This document shows, one piece after another, positions 1-7,979 of a DNA stretch of 64,000 bases (the first letter of the stretch is position 1; every line of letters starts with the position of its first letter). The translations under genes and the position numbers were made by a program. Origin of the DNA: Halomonas icarae (GTDB lineage: Bacteria; Pseudomonadota; Gammaproteobacteria; Pseudomonadales; Halomonadaceae). The notes below the pieces were generated by a model. It searched no databases and was not told the DNA's origin. It was given only the letters and a program-made list of their open reading frames with translations. Location of the stretch: NCBI RefSeq assembly GCF_009901955.1, contig NZ_WUTS01000001.1, positions 931,034 to 995,033 of the forward strand, written 5' to 3'.

Positions 1-1602
1 GGCGGCCGTCGGTGAGGTGTTGGGAACCTTGTCGGTGCGGGTGGCGGTGATGCGTACCGCCTCGAGATCCAGCCCCAGCTCGCGTGCCACCACCTGGCAG
101 ATCTTGGTATGCAGCCCCTGACCCATCTCGGTGCCGCCGTGATTGATCTGCACGCTACCGTCGGTATAGACGTGGAGCAGGGCGCCGGCCTGGTTGAGGT
201 GCTGGGCGGTGAAGGAGATGCCGAACTTCACCGGCGTCAGCGCCAGTCCGCGCTTGAGCACGGGGCTTTGGGCATTGAAGTCGATGATCTCGCGGCGACG
301 CTGCCAGTACTCGCTGGAGGTCTCCAACCGCTCGACCAGCTCGTGCAGCAGGCCGAGCTGCTCCACCGTCTGACCATAGTGGGTGGTACGACGCAGGGGC
401 GCCTCGCCACCGCGGTAGAGGTTGCGCTTGCGAATGGTCAGCGGGTCCTCGCCGACACGCCGCGCAATATCGTCCATGGCCGCTTCGATTACCATCATGC
501 CCTGGGGCCCCCCGAAGCCACGGAAGGCGGTGTTGGAGGCGAAGTGGGTGCGTGCTCGGTGGCCGGTGACCCGGGCCTGGCCCAGCGAGTAGGCATTATC
601 GGCGTGGAACATGGCGCGGTCGACGATCGCCTCGGAGAGGTCCGGCGAGTATCCGCAGTCACCGATCAGGGTAAGTTCGCCGCCCTGGATCACGCCCGCC
701 TCGTCGATGCCCAGCCGGTAGCGATTGTGGAAGGGGTGGCGCTTGCCGGTGGCGCGCATGTCCTCGGCGCGGGGCAGGCGTAGCTTGGCGGCACGCCCGG
801 TGCGACGGCTGATCAGGGCGGCGATGCACGCCCACGGCGAGGCCTGGGTCTCCTTGCCTCCGAAGCCGCCCCCCATGCGGCGCACCTCCACCGTCACCGC
901 ATGCAGGGGAATGCCCAACACCTCGGCGACCAACTTCTGGGTCTCGCTGGGGTGCTGGTTGGAGGTGTGAACCACGACGCCCTCGTCCTCGGTGGGCGTC
1001 ACCAGGCAGGCCTGGCCCTCGAGATAGAAGTGCTCCTGACCGCCGACAAACTGCTCGCCCTCCACGACCGAGGAGGCCATGGCGAGGGTGGCCTGCCAGT
1101 CGCCGCTCTCCTGAACGTGGGTCGGGCGCACGAGCTCGCCGCGCTCGGCGGCGGCCACCGGGTCGAGGCTGGCCGGCTGCTCGTCGATCTTCACGACGCC
1201 TGCGTCCATGGCGGCCTTGACCGCCTCTCGGGCGGCGCGCTGGCTCTGTGCGGCGATGGCGAACAGGACCTGGCCCGCGTAGCTGATCTCTTCTTCCACA
1301 AAGATCGGATCGCCGGGAAATACCGGACCGATATCGGTATGCCCCGGCACGTCGTGAAAGCCGACCGCGTCGACCACGCCGGGCAGGGCGCGCACCCGCT
1401 CCATGTCGACCGGCGCCAGGCGGCCGTGGGCCACCGGAGAGAGCGCCAGTGCCAGGTGCAGGCATCCCGCCGGCGCCTGAATATCATCGATATAGGTGGC
1501 TCGCCCGGTCACGTGTTTGATCGCGCTTTCGTGGGCGTGAGCGTGGGTGCTGCTGGCGGTGGCGCTTCCCTGGCGCTGGCGGGGCTTAGTGAGCGTACGC
1601 AT
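1..1602 (-). CDS. xdhB: Xanthine dehydrogenase large (molybdopterin) subunit, 3' end outside window
   Basis: Large subunit of a bacterial xanthine dehydrogenase, which hydroxylates hypoxanthine and xanthine to urate at a molybdenum cofactor in purine catabolism. The reading frame is open from an ATG at 1602 to the left edge, about 534 codons, so the C-terminal part and the stop are missing. Visible family signatures include RRMGGGFGGKE and an AFRGFGGPQGM loop, followed by a glycine-rich NHGGTEMGQGLHTKI segment near the window edge; these are typical of the molybdopterin-binding domain. The start overlaps the 3' end of xdhA by 17 bp, so the two are translationally linked. xdhC would be expected further left, outside the window. 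Confidence 0.95.
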   Translation of the reverse strand, partial: MRTLTKPRQRQGSATASSTHAHAHESAIKHVTGRATYIDDIQAPAGCLHLALALSPVAHGRLAPVDMERVRALPGVVDAVGFHDVPGHTDIGPVFPGDPIFVEEEISYAGQVLFAIAAQSQRAAREAVKAAMDAGVVKIDEQPASLDPVAAAERGELVRPTHVQESGDWQATLAMASSVVEGEQFVGGQEHFYLEGQACLVTPTEDEGVVVHTSNQHPSETQKLVAEVLGIPLHAVTVEVRRMGGGFGGKETQASPWACIAALISRRTGRAAKLRLPRAEDMRATGKRHPFHNRYRLGIDEAGVIQGGELTLIGDCGYSPDLSEAIVDRAMFHADNAYSLGQARVTGHRARTHFASNTAFRGFGGPQGMMVIEAAMDDIARRVGEDPLTIRKRNLYRGGEAPLRRTTHYGQTVEQLGLLHELVERLETSSEYWQRRREIIDFNAQSPVLKRGLALTPVKFGISFTAQHLNQAGALLHVYTDGSVQINHGGTEMGQGLHTKICQVVARELGLDLEAVRITATRTDKVPNTSPTAA

Positions 1603-3124
1603 GGAGCATGACCTCCCGGGAGCCGTGGGAATTGTTGTCGAGTTGATCTCTTTGACTCACAACCAGACGCAGCCGTTCGAGCAGGTTGGCGGCGCTGAGG
1701 CGGCGGTAGTTGGCGCTGCCGCGCACATCACTCATGGGCTGGAAGTCCGTCTCGAGGGCGGCACGGGCCGCAGCGAAGGCCGCAGGTGTAGGGGCGTATC
1801 CCTCCAGGGCCGCCTCGGCCGCGAGGGCGCGTTTGGGGGTCGCCGCCATGCCGCCGAAGGCCAGGCGCACGTCGCGCATCACGCCGTCGTCGAGGCGCCA
1901 GGTAAAGGCGCCGAGTACCGCAGAGATATCATCCTCACGACGCTTCGAGAGCTTCCAGATCCTCAGTTCCCGTTCGGGCTGGGGGTGGGGCAGGAAAATG
2001 GCGCGAATCACCTCGCCCGGGCGCAGTTCGGTGCGCTTGTAATCGAGGAAGAATTCATCGAGGGGGAGCTCGCGTTCGACGACTTCTTCACCGCTTCCTC
2101 CTTCACCGTCTCCGGGACCCGCCAGCCAGAGGCGACTGCCCAGGGCGAGCAGCACCGGCGGGGTGTCGCCGATGGGCGAGGCGTTGGCGATATTGCCACC
2201 CAGGGTGCCGCGGTTGCGTACCTGGGCCGAGCCCAGACGATGGAGCAGATGCTCGAAGGCGGGGTAGTGCTCGGCCAGCAGCGGCTCGAGCCGTGCATAG
2301 GTCACCGCCCCGCCGACCCACCAGCCTTGCCGTCCGTCATCCAGCGTGGTCGGCTCGATGTGCTGGAGCTCGGGGACCCGGGTCAGGTCCACGACGCGCG
2401 GGAAGCGGGCCAGGCGTTGGGTCACCTCGAGCCAGAGATCGGTGCCCCCGGCGACCAGTGGCGCCTCGGGATGCGCCCGGCGCTCGGCGATCAGTGCCTC
2501 CAGCGAGGCGGGCTGAATAAAGCCGAACGCCTTCTGCTGGGAGGCCGGTTCGGCGCTCTCTGTCTTATCGACCTCCTCGACATCGTTGCTTTCCGAAGCT
2601 GCCGGCTCCCAGACCCTGACGGCGGGGTAGTGGTAGTCACCCATGGTCATGGCGGCATCGCGAATCGGGCGATAGCCGGTGCAGCGGCAGAGGTTGCCGC
2701 CAAGCGTTGCCTCCAGGCGCGCCGCCGTCAGCGGAGCAGGTGCGCGTTGTTGTTCTTCGTGGAGGGTAAACAGCGACATCACGATCCCCGGGGTACAGAA
2801 GCCACACTGGCTGGCGTGGCACGCGACCATGGCCGCCTGTGCCGGGTGCAGGGCATCGCCCCGGGCCAGCCCCTCGACGGTTACCAGGGCGCGATCGTTG
2901 AGCTGATGAGCGGGTGTGATGCAGGCGTTGGCGGCCTGATAGCGAAGGGTACCCTGGTCGTCGCGCTCGCCGATGGCCACGGTGCAGGCGCCGCAGTCAC
3001 CGGTGGCGCAGCCCTCCTTGGTACCGGTCTGGCCCAGGGTGTCGCGCAGCAGCTCGAGCACGCTGGTGTCGGGCGTCGCCTCGCACCGGCGCGGTTGGCC
3101 GTTGAGCAGGAATTCAATCATCAC
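1586..3124 (-). CDS. xdhA: Xanthine dehydrogenase small subunit (2Fe-2S and FAD)
   Basis: Electron-transfer subunit of xanthine dehydrogenase, 512 residues from GTG 3124 (an in-frame ATG follows at 3121). The N-terminal plant-type 2Fe-2S domain has C39, C44, C47 and C68. The second all-helical 2Fe-2S domain has C107, C110, C146 and C148 (CGFCTPG and CRCTGYRPI). A linker rich in acidic residues precedes the FAD domain, whose PLVAGGTDLW and GNIANASPIGD motifs bind flavin. The C-terminal CO-dehydrogenase flavoprotein-like domain completes the usual XdhA layout. The gene heads an operon with xdhB and is divergent from a TetR-family regulator; a palindromic operator candidate lies about 75-90 bp upstream. 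Confidence 0.95.
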   Translation of the reverse strand: MMIEFLLNGQPRRCEATPDTSVLELLRDTLGQTGTKEGCATGDCGACTVAIGERDDQGTLRYQAANACITPAHQLNDRALVTVEGLARGDALHPAQAAMVACHASQCGFCTPGIVMSLFTLHEEQQRAPAPLTAARLEATLGGNLCRCTGYRPIRDAAMTMGDYHYPAVRVWEPAASESNDVEEVDKTESAEPASQQKAFGFIQPASLEALIAERRAHPEAPLVAGGTDLWLEVTQRLARFPRVVDLTRVPELQHIEPTTLDDGRQGWWVGGAVTYARLEPLLAEHYPAFEHLLHRLGSAQVRNRGTLGGNIANASPIGDTPPVLLALGSRLWLAGPGDGEGGSGEEVVERELPLDEFFLDYKRTELRPGEVIRAIFLPHPQPERELRIWKLSKRREDDISAVLGAFTWRLDDGVMRDVRLAFGGMAATPKRALAAEAALEGYAPTPAAFAAARAALETDFQPMSDVRGSANYRRLSAANLLERLRLVVSQRDQLDNNSHGSREVMLHAYAH

Positions 3125-3197
3125 CGTTCTCTTGTGGTTGGAATTCGGCCGGTGGCGGAATCCGAGGCTTTGCTGTCAGGGGGAGCCTCGAACCCGT

Positions 3198-3213
3198 CTG
3201 ACCGATCGGTCAG
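3198..3213. promoter_or_regulatory. Perfect 16-bp palindrome, candidate TetR/RutR-type operator
   Basis: CTGACCGATCGGTCAG reads identically on both strands. It sits in the intergenic region between xdhA and the divergent TetR regulator, 74 bp from the xdhA start. The half-site TGACC matches the TTGACCA half-site of the RutR operator as I recall it, differing in the centre. Its placement suits repression of xdhAB by the neighbouring regulator; binding is inferred. Confidence 0.6.
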
Positions 3214-3319
3214 GAAGACTTTTAGCTTGGTTCATGAAAGGGAGGAATGCAAGCTCTGGCCCGACTGCTCCAGGGCAATCGCAAGATAGCTTGGCAGCCT
3301 GGTGGCTCGGGGCTGATCT

Positions 3320-3410
3320 GGCGACAAGCCTACGAGGAGGCGCTGTGAATACTTCCCTGTACGCTACCGACGCCTTCCCTGGCGTAGGACCTCCTCTTCG
3401 GCTTGTCCCC
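3320..3410. repeat. Imperfect inverted repeat, likely dispersed intergenic element
   Basis: Two 24-nt arms at 3320-3343 and 3387-3410 are inverted copies of each other with about five mismatches; both carry GACAAGCC and GAGGAGG (or complements). The 43-nt interior can form a further small hairpin (GACGCC/GGCGTA). The element occupies most of the 400-bp gap between xdhA and the regulator and encodes nothing convincing. It resembles REP/BIME-type intergenic repeats that I associate with Halomonas genomes, but copy number cannot be checked here. Confidence 0.5.
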
Positions 3411-3525
3411 AGCGCCCCTTGTTTCCGATAACGGCGATATCCCTGCCGACCATCGCCACTATGGTTTGCACGCCTTGGGGGCGTGCGGCAAACTTCTGCC
3501 ATTCAGACCGGCCAGGAGAGCCCCC

Positions 3526-4197
3526 ATGACCCAGCGTGATGCTGTCGTTTCCGTTCGCACCGACAACGGCAGCGGGGCCACCCGGGAGCGCAACGAGCGC
3601 GAGATACTGGCCGCCGCCGAGCGGGTGTTCGCGGACCATGGTTACCGTGGCGCCAGCCTGGCCGAGATCGCGGCCCGGGCGGGGCTGCCCAAGTCGAACC
3701 TCCTCTACTACATGGGCAGCAAGCGTGGCCTCTATGTGCGTCTGCTGGAGCGGATGATGGCGCGCTGGAATGCGCTGCTCGACGAGATCTCCGTGGATGA
3801 CGACCCGGCCGAGGTACTGGAGGCCTTTATCCGCAGCAAGATGCAGCTCTCTCGGCGACACCCCGAGGGGTCGCGACTGTTTGCCGCCGAGATTCTGGCC
3901 GGCGCCCCCTTCCTCCAGGAGTATCTGCGTGGTGACCTGCGGGACTGGGTAGAGGCCCGCGCGGCGATCTTTCGCCAATGGGCCGAGCGCGGGCTGATGG
4001 ACCCGGTCGACCCGGTCTGGCTGATCTTCCTGATCTGGTCGGCGACACAGCACTACGCCGACTTCGAGGCCCAGGTGGTCGGCATCACCGACCGGGAGTC
4101 GCTCAGCGACAGCGATGTCGAGAGCATCACCACCTTCCTGACCCGGGTGATCCTCAAGGGCTGTGGTGTTGAAGTACGTGCCAAGACGGAGCGCTGA
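3526..4197 (+). CDS. TetR-family regulator, RutR-like
   Basis: A 223-residue TetR/AcrR repressor. The N-terminal HTH covers roughly residues 25-70, with REILAAAERVFADHGYRG followed by SLAEIAARAGLPKSNLLYYMGSK, the recognition-helix pattern of the family. The C-terminal part (FAAEILAGAPFLQEYL and VDPVWLIFLIWSATQHYADF) resembles the YcdC/RutR ligand domain, whose E. coli member senses uracil or thymine. The ATG at 3526 follows a CAGGAGAG ribosome site. It is divergent from xdhAB, with a palindromic operator between them, so control of purine degradation is the likely role. The ligand cannot be read from the sequence. hrpB starts 6 bp after its stop. Confidence 0.85.
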   Translation: MTQRDAVVSVRTDNGSGATRERNEREILAAAERVFADHGYRGASLAEIAARAGLPKSNLLYYMGSKRGLYVRLLERMMARWNALLDEISVDDDPAEVLEAFIRSKMQLSRRHPEGSRLFAAEILAGAPFLQEYLRGDLRDWVEARAAIFRQWAERGLMDPVDPVWLIFLIWSATQHYADFEAQVVGITDRESLSDSDVESITTFLTRVILKGCGVEVRAKTER

Positions 4198-4203
4198 CAC
4201 GTC

Positions 4204-6639
4204 ATGACCCTCCCCATCGACGCTCGCCTCGACGCTATCCATGCGGCGCTGGCCGACCACTCCCGTGCGCTGCTGGTGGCCGAACCCGGTGCCGGCAAGA
4301 CCACCCGGGTGCCGCTCTCCCTGCTCGATGCCCCCTGGGCCCGAGAAGGCCGCCTGCTGCTGCTCGAGCCGCGACGAGTGGCGGCACGACTGGCCGCTGG
4401 CTTCATGGCCGATCAACTCGGTGAACGGCTCGGGGAGACGGTGGGCTACCGGATGCGCGGCGAGAGCCGGGTGGGCCCCGCCACGCGTCTGGAGGTGGTG
4501 ACCCAGGGGGTGCTCACCCGGATGCTGCAGGAGGACCCCCTGCTCGAGGGCGTGGCCGGCATCCTCTTCGATGAATTTCATGAACGTAGCCTGGAGGCGG
4601 ATCTGGGCCTCGCCCTGGCCCTGGACGCCCAGACGGTACGTGATGACCTGCGCCTGCTGGTGATGTCGGCCACCCTGGATGTCGAAGCCCTGCTCGGTGT
4701 TCTGGGTCAGGAGACGCCGGTGATCGAGTGTCCCGGTCGAACCTTTCTGGTCGAGACCCGCTATCGAACGCTCAATGCCCGCCAGGAGCTGCCTGCCCAA
4801 CAGGCCAGGGCACTGCTCGACGCCATGGCCGAGCAACAGGGGGACGCCCTGGTGATCCTGCCCGGGGTGGCGGAGATTCGTCGCCTGGCGGCGGAACTGG
4901 CCAGCCGTGCCCCCGAGCTGCTTGCCCTGGAGCTCCACGGACGCCTGCCTCTCGACGCCCAGCGCCGCGCCCTGCGCCCCGACCCCGAGGGGCGCCGCCG
5001 GGTGGTGCTGGCCACCGCCATCGCCGAGTCCAGCGTCACCGTGGATGGCGTGCGCCTGGTGGTGGATGCCGGTCGCGAACGGGTACCGGTGTTCCAGCCG
5101 CGCAGCGGCCTGACCCGGCTGGAGACCCGGCGAGTCAACCGTGCCAGCGCCGACCAGCGACGCGGGCGTGCCGGCAGGCAGGGGCCGGGGCTCTGCGTCC
5201 GACTGTGGGCCGAGGAGCAGCCGCTGATCGCCCATGGAGAGCCGGAGATTCGTCAGGCCGACCTGGCACCGCTGGCCTTCGAGCTGGCGCGCTGGGGTAT
5301 CACCGACGCACACCAGCTGGCCTGGGCGACGCCGCCACCGGCCGGGCCCCTGGCCGCCGGTCGCGACCTGCTGCGCCGCCTCGGGCTGGTGGATGATGCC
5401 GACCACCTCACCGAGCTTGGGCGAGGTGCATCGCGCTGGCCCACGCATCCTCGCCTGGCGGCGATGCTGGAGCGTGCCGGCGAGCGCCGGGCTTCCGCAC
5501 TGGCCTGTGCCCTGGTGGCACTGCTCGAGGAGCGCGGGGTCGACCAGGAGCGTGACCTGGAGCGCCTGCTGCAGGCCCGGCTGGGCGCGCCTCGGTCGCA
5601 CCGCCAGTGGCATCGCGACGCCGAGCGTCTGGCCCGCATCGCCGGGGTGGCACTCGAGGTCTCCGACCCGAGCCCACTCGGGGAGCTGCTGGCCATCGCC
5701 TACCCGGAGCGTATCGCCCAGCGCCTCGAGTCGCCGGGGCGTTTCCGCCTCGCCGGCGGTGGGCACGCCACCCTGCCCGAGGGCCATCCCCTGGCACACA
5801 CCGAGCTGCTGGTGGCCGCCGAGCTCTCCGGTGAGGCCAGCGGCGCGCGTATCTTTCGCGCCGTGGCGCTGTCTCGCGAGCGCCTGGAGGCGCTCTATCC
5901 CGAGTGTGCCGAGTGGCGCACGCGTCTCGAGTGGTCCGACGAGCAGGGTGGGCTGACGGGGGAGGAGGTGCGCGGCCTGGGGGCCGTGGTGCTCGAGCGA
6001 CGTGCCCTTCAGGCGTTGCCGCCGGGGGCGGTGCGCCAGGCTCTGCTCGATGCCCTGCGCCGCCGCGGGCTCCCGGACAGCGAGGCGCTGACCCAACTGC
6101 GGGGCCGGCTGGCGCTGCTGCACCGCACCCTGGGCGACGCGTGGCCGGAGGTGTCCGATGAGGCGCTGCTCGAGGGGCTCGACGACTGGCTGGGGCCCCA
6201 CCTCGACGGCATTCGTCGGCTGGACGCCGTGGAGCGCCTGCCGCTGGGGCGTCTGCTGCTGGATAGCCTCGACTGGCCACTGCGAGGACGTCTCGATGAG
6301 CTCGTCCCGGAGCGCCTGACGGTGCCCAGCGGTGCTACCCACCGGGTCGACTACGCGCCCTGCCTGACGGGCAAGCCACCGGTGCTGGCGGTAAAGCTGC
6401 AGGAGTGCTTCGGCTGGCACGTCTCGCCGCGGGTCGCCGAAGGGCGCGAGGCGGTACTGTTGCATCTGCTCTCGCCGGCGCGTCGGCCGTTGCAGGTCAC
6501 CGCCGACCTGGCCAGCTTCTGGGCAGGGGGCTATGCGCAGGTGCGTCGCGAGATGCGAGGTAGGTACCCCAAACACCCCTGGCCCGAGGATCCCATGGCC
6601 GCCGAGGCCTCCGCCCGTACCAAGAGGCCTCGGGTCTAG
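4204..6639 (+). CDS. hrpB: ATP-dependent helicase HrpB
   Basis: DEAH-box (DExH) helicase of the HrpB family, 811 residues, the normal family length. Walker A GAGKTT lies at residues 29-34 and the Walker B/DEAH position is DEFH at 123-126. Motif III is VMSATLD and motif VI is QRRGRAGRQGPG. The C-terminal HrpB-specific region ends with the conserved RREMRGRYPKHPWPEDP segment. The physiological role of HrpB is poorly defined; an RNA or nucleic-acid remodelling function is inferred from its family. The stop TAG at 6637-6639 shares a CTAG tetranucleotide with the stop of the convergent DUF3999 gene, so the two genes have no intergenic space. Confidence 0.95.
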   Translation: MTLPIDARLDAIHAALADHSRALLVAEPGAGKTTRVPLSLLDAPWAREGRLLLLEPRRVAARLAAGFMADQLGERLGETVGYRMRGESRVGPATRLEVVTQGVLTRMLQEDPLLEGVAGILFDEFHERSLEADLGLALALDAQTVRDDLRLLVMSATLDVEALLGVLGQETPVIECPGRTFLVETRYRTLNARQELPAQQARALLDAMAEQQGDALVILPGVAEIRRLAAELASRAPELLALELHGRLPLDAQRRALRPDPEGRRRVVLATAIAESSVTVDGVRLVVDAGRERVPVFQPRSGLTRLETRRVNRASADQRRGRAGRQGPGLCVRLWAEEQPLIAHGEPEIRQADLAPLAFELARWGITDAHQLAWATPPPAGPLAAGRDLLRRLGLVDDADHLTELGRGASRWPTHPRLAAMLERAGERRASALACALVALLEERGVDQERDLERLLQARLGAPRSHRQWHRDAERLARIAGVALEVSDPSPLGELLAIAYPERIAQRLESPGRFRLAGGGHATLPEGHPLAHTELLVAAELSGEASGARIFRAVALSRERLEALYPECAEWRTRLEWSDEQGGLTGEEVRGLGAVVLERRALQALPPGAVRQALLDALRRRGLPDSEALTQLRGRLALLHRTLGDAWPEVSDEALLEGLDDWLGPHLDGIRRLDAVERLPLGRLLLDSLDWPLRGRLDELVPERLTVPSGATHRVDYAPCLTGKPPVLAVKLQECFGWHVSPRVAEGREAVLLHLLSPARRPLQVTADLASFWAGGYAQVRREMRGRYPKHPWPEDPMAAEASARTKRPRV

Positions 6640-7979
6640 TCGTTGCGACGCAACAGATGCAGCGCGAAGCCTCCAACCAGTAGCGTGCCGGCGACCAGTA
6701 CGCCCCACAGCAGCCAACGGGTCCAGTCTCGAGGCGGTATCAGGGCGGCCTCGCCGCCAAGGGAGTACCGCTTGCCCAGGCTGACGGTGGCCGGCTGCCA
6801 CCCATCTCCATGACGCGCCCGCAGCGAATCCAGCACTGGTGCCAGCATCCCCTCCACGCGATATTCTCGTGCGCTGCCGGCGACGAGCCGCCAGGGGGCC
6901 TCACCCTCAGCCAGGAACACCACCTGCTCAGGGGTGTAGCCAAGCCGTAGCTGTGGTGGCGAACCGGGGTGAGGGGCATCGGTCAGCAGCCGCCAGTGGC
7001 GGTCGCGGATCTTGAGGTGCAGTGTCCGGGGCGGGGAACGCAGTTCGCCCGTTGGCGGCTCGAGGTGATACCCGGTCCAGTGGGGGGTGGTCGCCCTCCA
7101 GGGCGCCTTGGGTGATTCGCGACTCTCCAGCCGCCAGCGGGCGTTATAGGGCGTATCGTTCTCCACATCTGCGAGGCTTATCGGCGGCCGTCCGGGCAGT
7201 CGGTAATGGAACTCATCGGCGGCGACCCGCTCTCCGTCGAGGTTCACCCACTCCAAGGCCACGGCCTCCCGAGGCCCGGGCACCACCGCCTGAATGTCGA
7301 CGATAGAGATCGCTGGTTGGCCCGGCAGCGGACGCAGGCGCAGGAATGGCGCCGAGGTGTCGGCCAGTTCGAGACGTCGGCGTACCAGGCGATCGCCGTC
7401 ATGCGAGATATCCAGTAGCCGCCCCCTGGCCAGTACGGGGCGCCAAGTTTCAAGGTCATCACTCGCCTCTACGCGATAGAGGCTGTCCACAGGGACGCCA
7501 GAGGCCCAGCTCAGTGACAGGGCGGAAACGTTATCCTCCAGGCCGCTCAGGTCGACCAGGGCGGCGCTTCGGGGACTCGTCTCCTCTCCCTTTTCTTCCT
7601 TGTTCGCCGTGCCGCGGCTCTCGATCCGGCGCAACCGCCCCAAGGCGTCGGTCTCGCCGATCAATTCCCAATAGGCGGTATCGCTTGGGGGTGCCGGTAG
7701 CGGAAACCAGGGAACCCCTTGGGCGCGCTCACTTGATATCGGGGTGGGGAGCTTCTGCAGCAGGGTGGGAACGGCTTGCCCGCGGGCGTCGACCACCTGA
7801 AGGTCAACCAGCGTCGGGGTATGCAGACTACGGTAGACCTCCGGGGGCAGGGTCAGGCGATAGGCCGCCGCGGGCGACTCGACCTGGAGGGGCCAGGCGT
7901 GCTGCCAGTTTACTTCCAGCGCTTCCGCCACGGCCAGGCCTGGCCATAGCAGCAGTGCCCATATGCCGATGCACCTCAT
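6636..7979 (-). CDS. DUF3999 family membrane-anchored protein
   Basis: 447 residues from ATG 7979. A signal peptide (MRCIGIWALLLWPGLAVAEA) is followed by a long beta-rich extracytoplasmic region, and the protein ends in one transmembrane helix (WLLWGVLVAGTLLVGGFALHLL) with a short basic tail. This is the architecture of DUF3999, a family with no assigned biochemical function. The start overlaps the stop of the DUF2339 gene by ATGA, so the two are translationally coupled; DUF2339-DUF3999 pairing is recurrent in proteobacteria, suggesting a joint envelope function. I infer no enzymatic activity. Confidence 0.85.
   Translation of the reverse strand: MRCIGIWALLLWPGLAVAEALEVNWQHAWPLQVESPAAAYRLTLPPEVYRSLHTPTLVDLQVVDARGQAVPTLLQKLPTPISSERAQGVPWFPLPAPPSDTAYWELIGETDALGRLRRIESRGTANKEEKGEETSPRSAALVDLSGLEDNVSALSLSWASGVPVDSLYRVEASDDLETWRPVLARGRLLDISHDGDRLVRRRLELADTSAPFLRLRPLPGQPAISIVDIQAVVPGPREAVALEWVNLDGERVAADEFHYRLPGRPPISLADVENDTPYNARWRLESRESPKAPWRATTPHWTGYHLEPPTGELRSPPRTLHLKIRDRHWRLLTDAPHPGSPPQLRLGYTPEQVVFLAEGEAPWRLVAGSAREYRVEGMLAPVLDSLRARHGDGWQPATVSLGKRYSLGGEAALIPPRDWTRWLLWGVLVAGTLLVGGFALHLLRRND

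Noticed and set aside
1547..3289. A 580-codon plus-strand frame opposite xdhA
   Set aside because: Antisense shadow; xdhA carries all iron-sulfur and FAD motifs on the minus strand.
3364..6801. A 1145-codon open frame on the minus strand opposite hrpB
   Set aside because: It is the high-GC antisense shadow of hrpB: Gln/Arg/Pro/Gly-rich, no domain, and the plus-strand protein has full helicase motifs.
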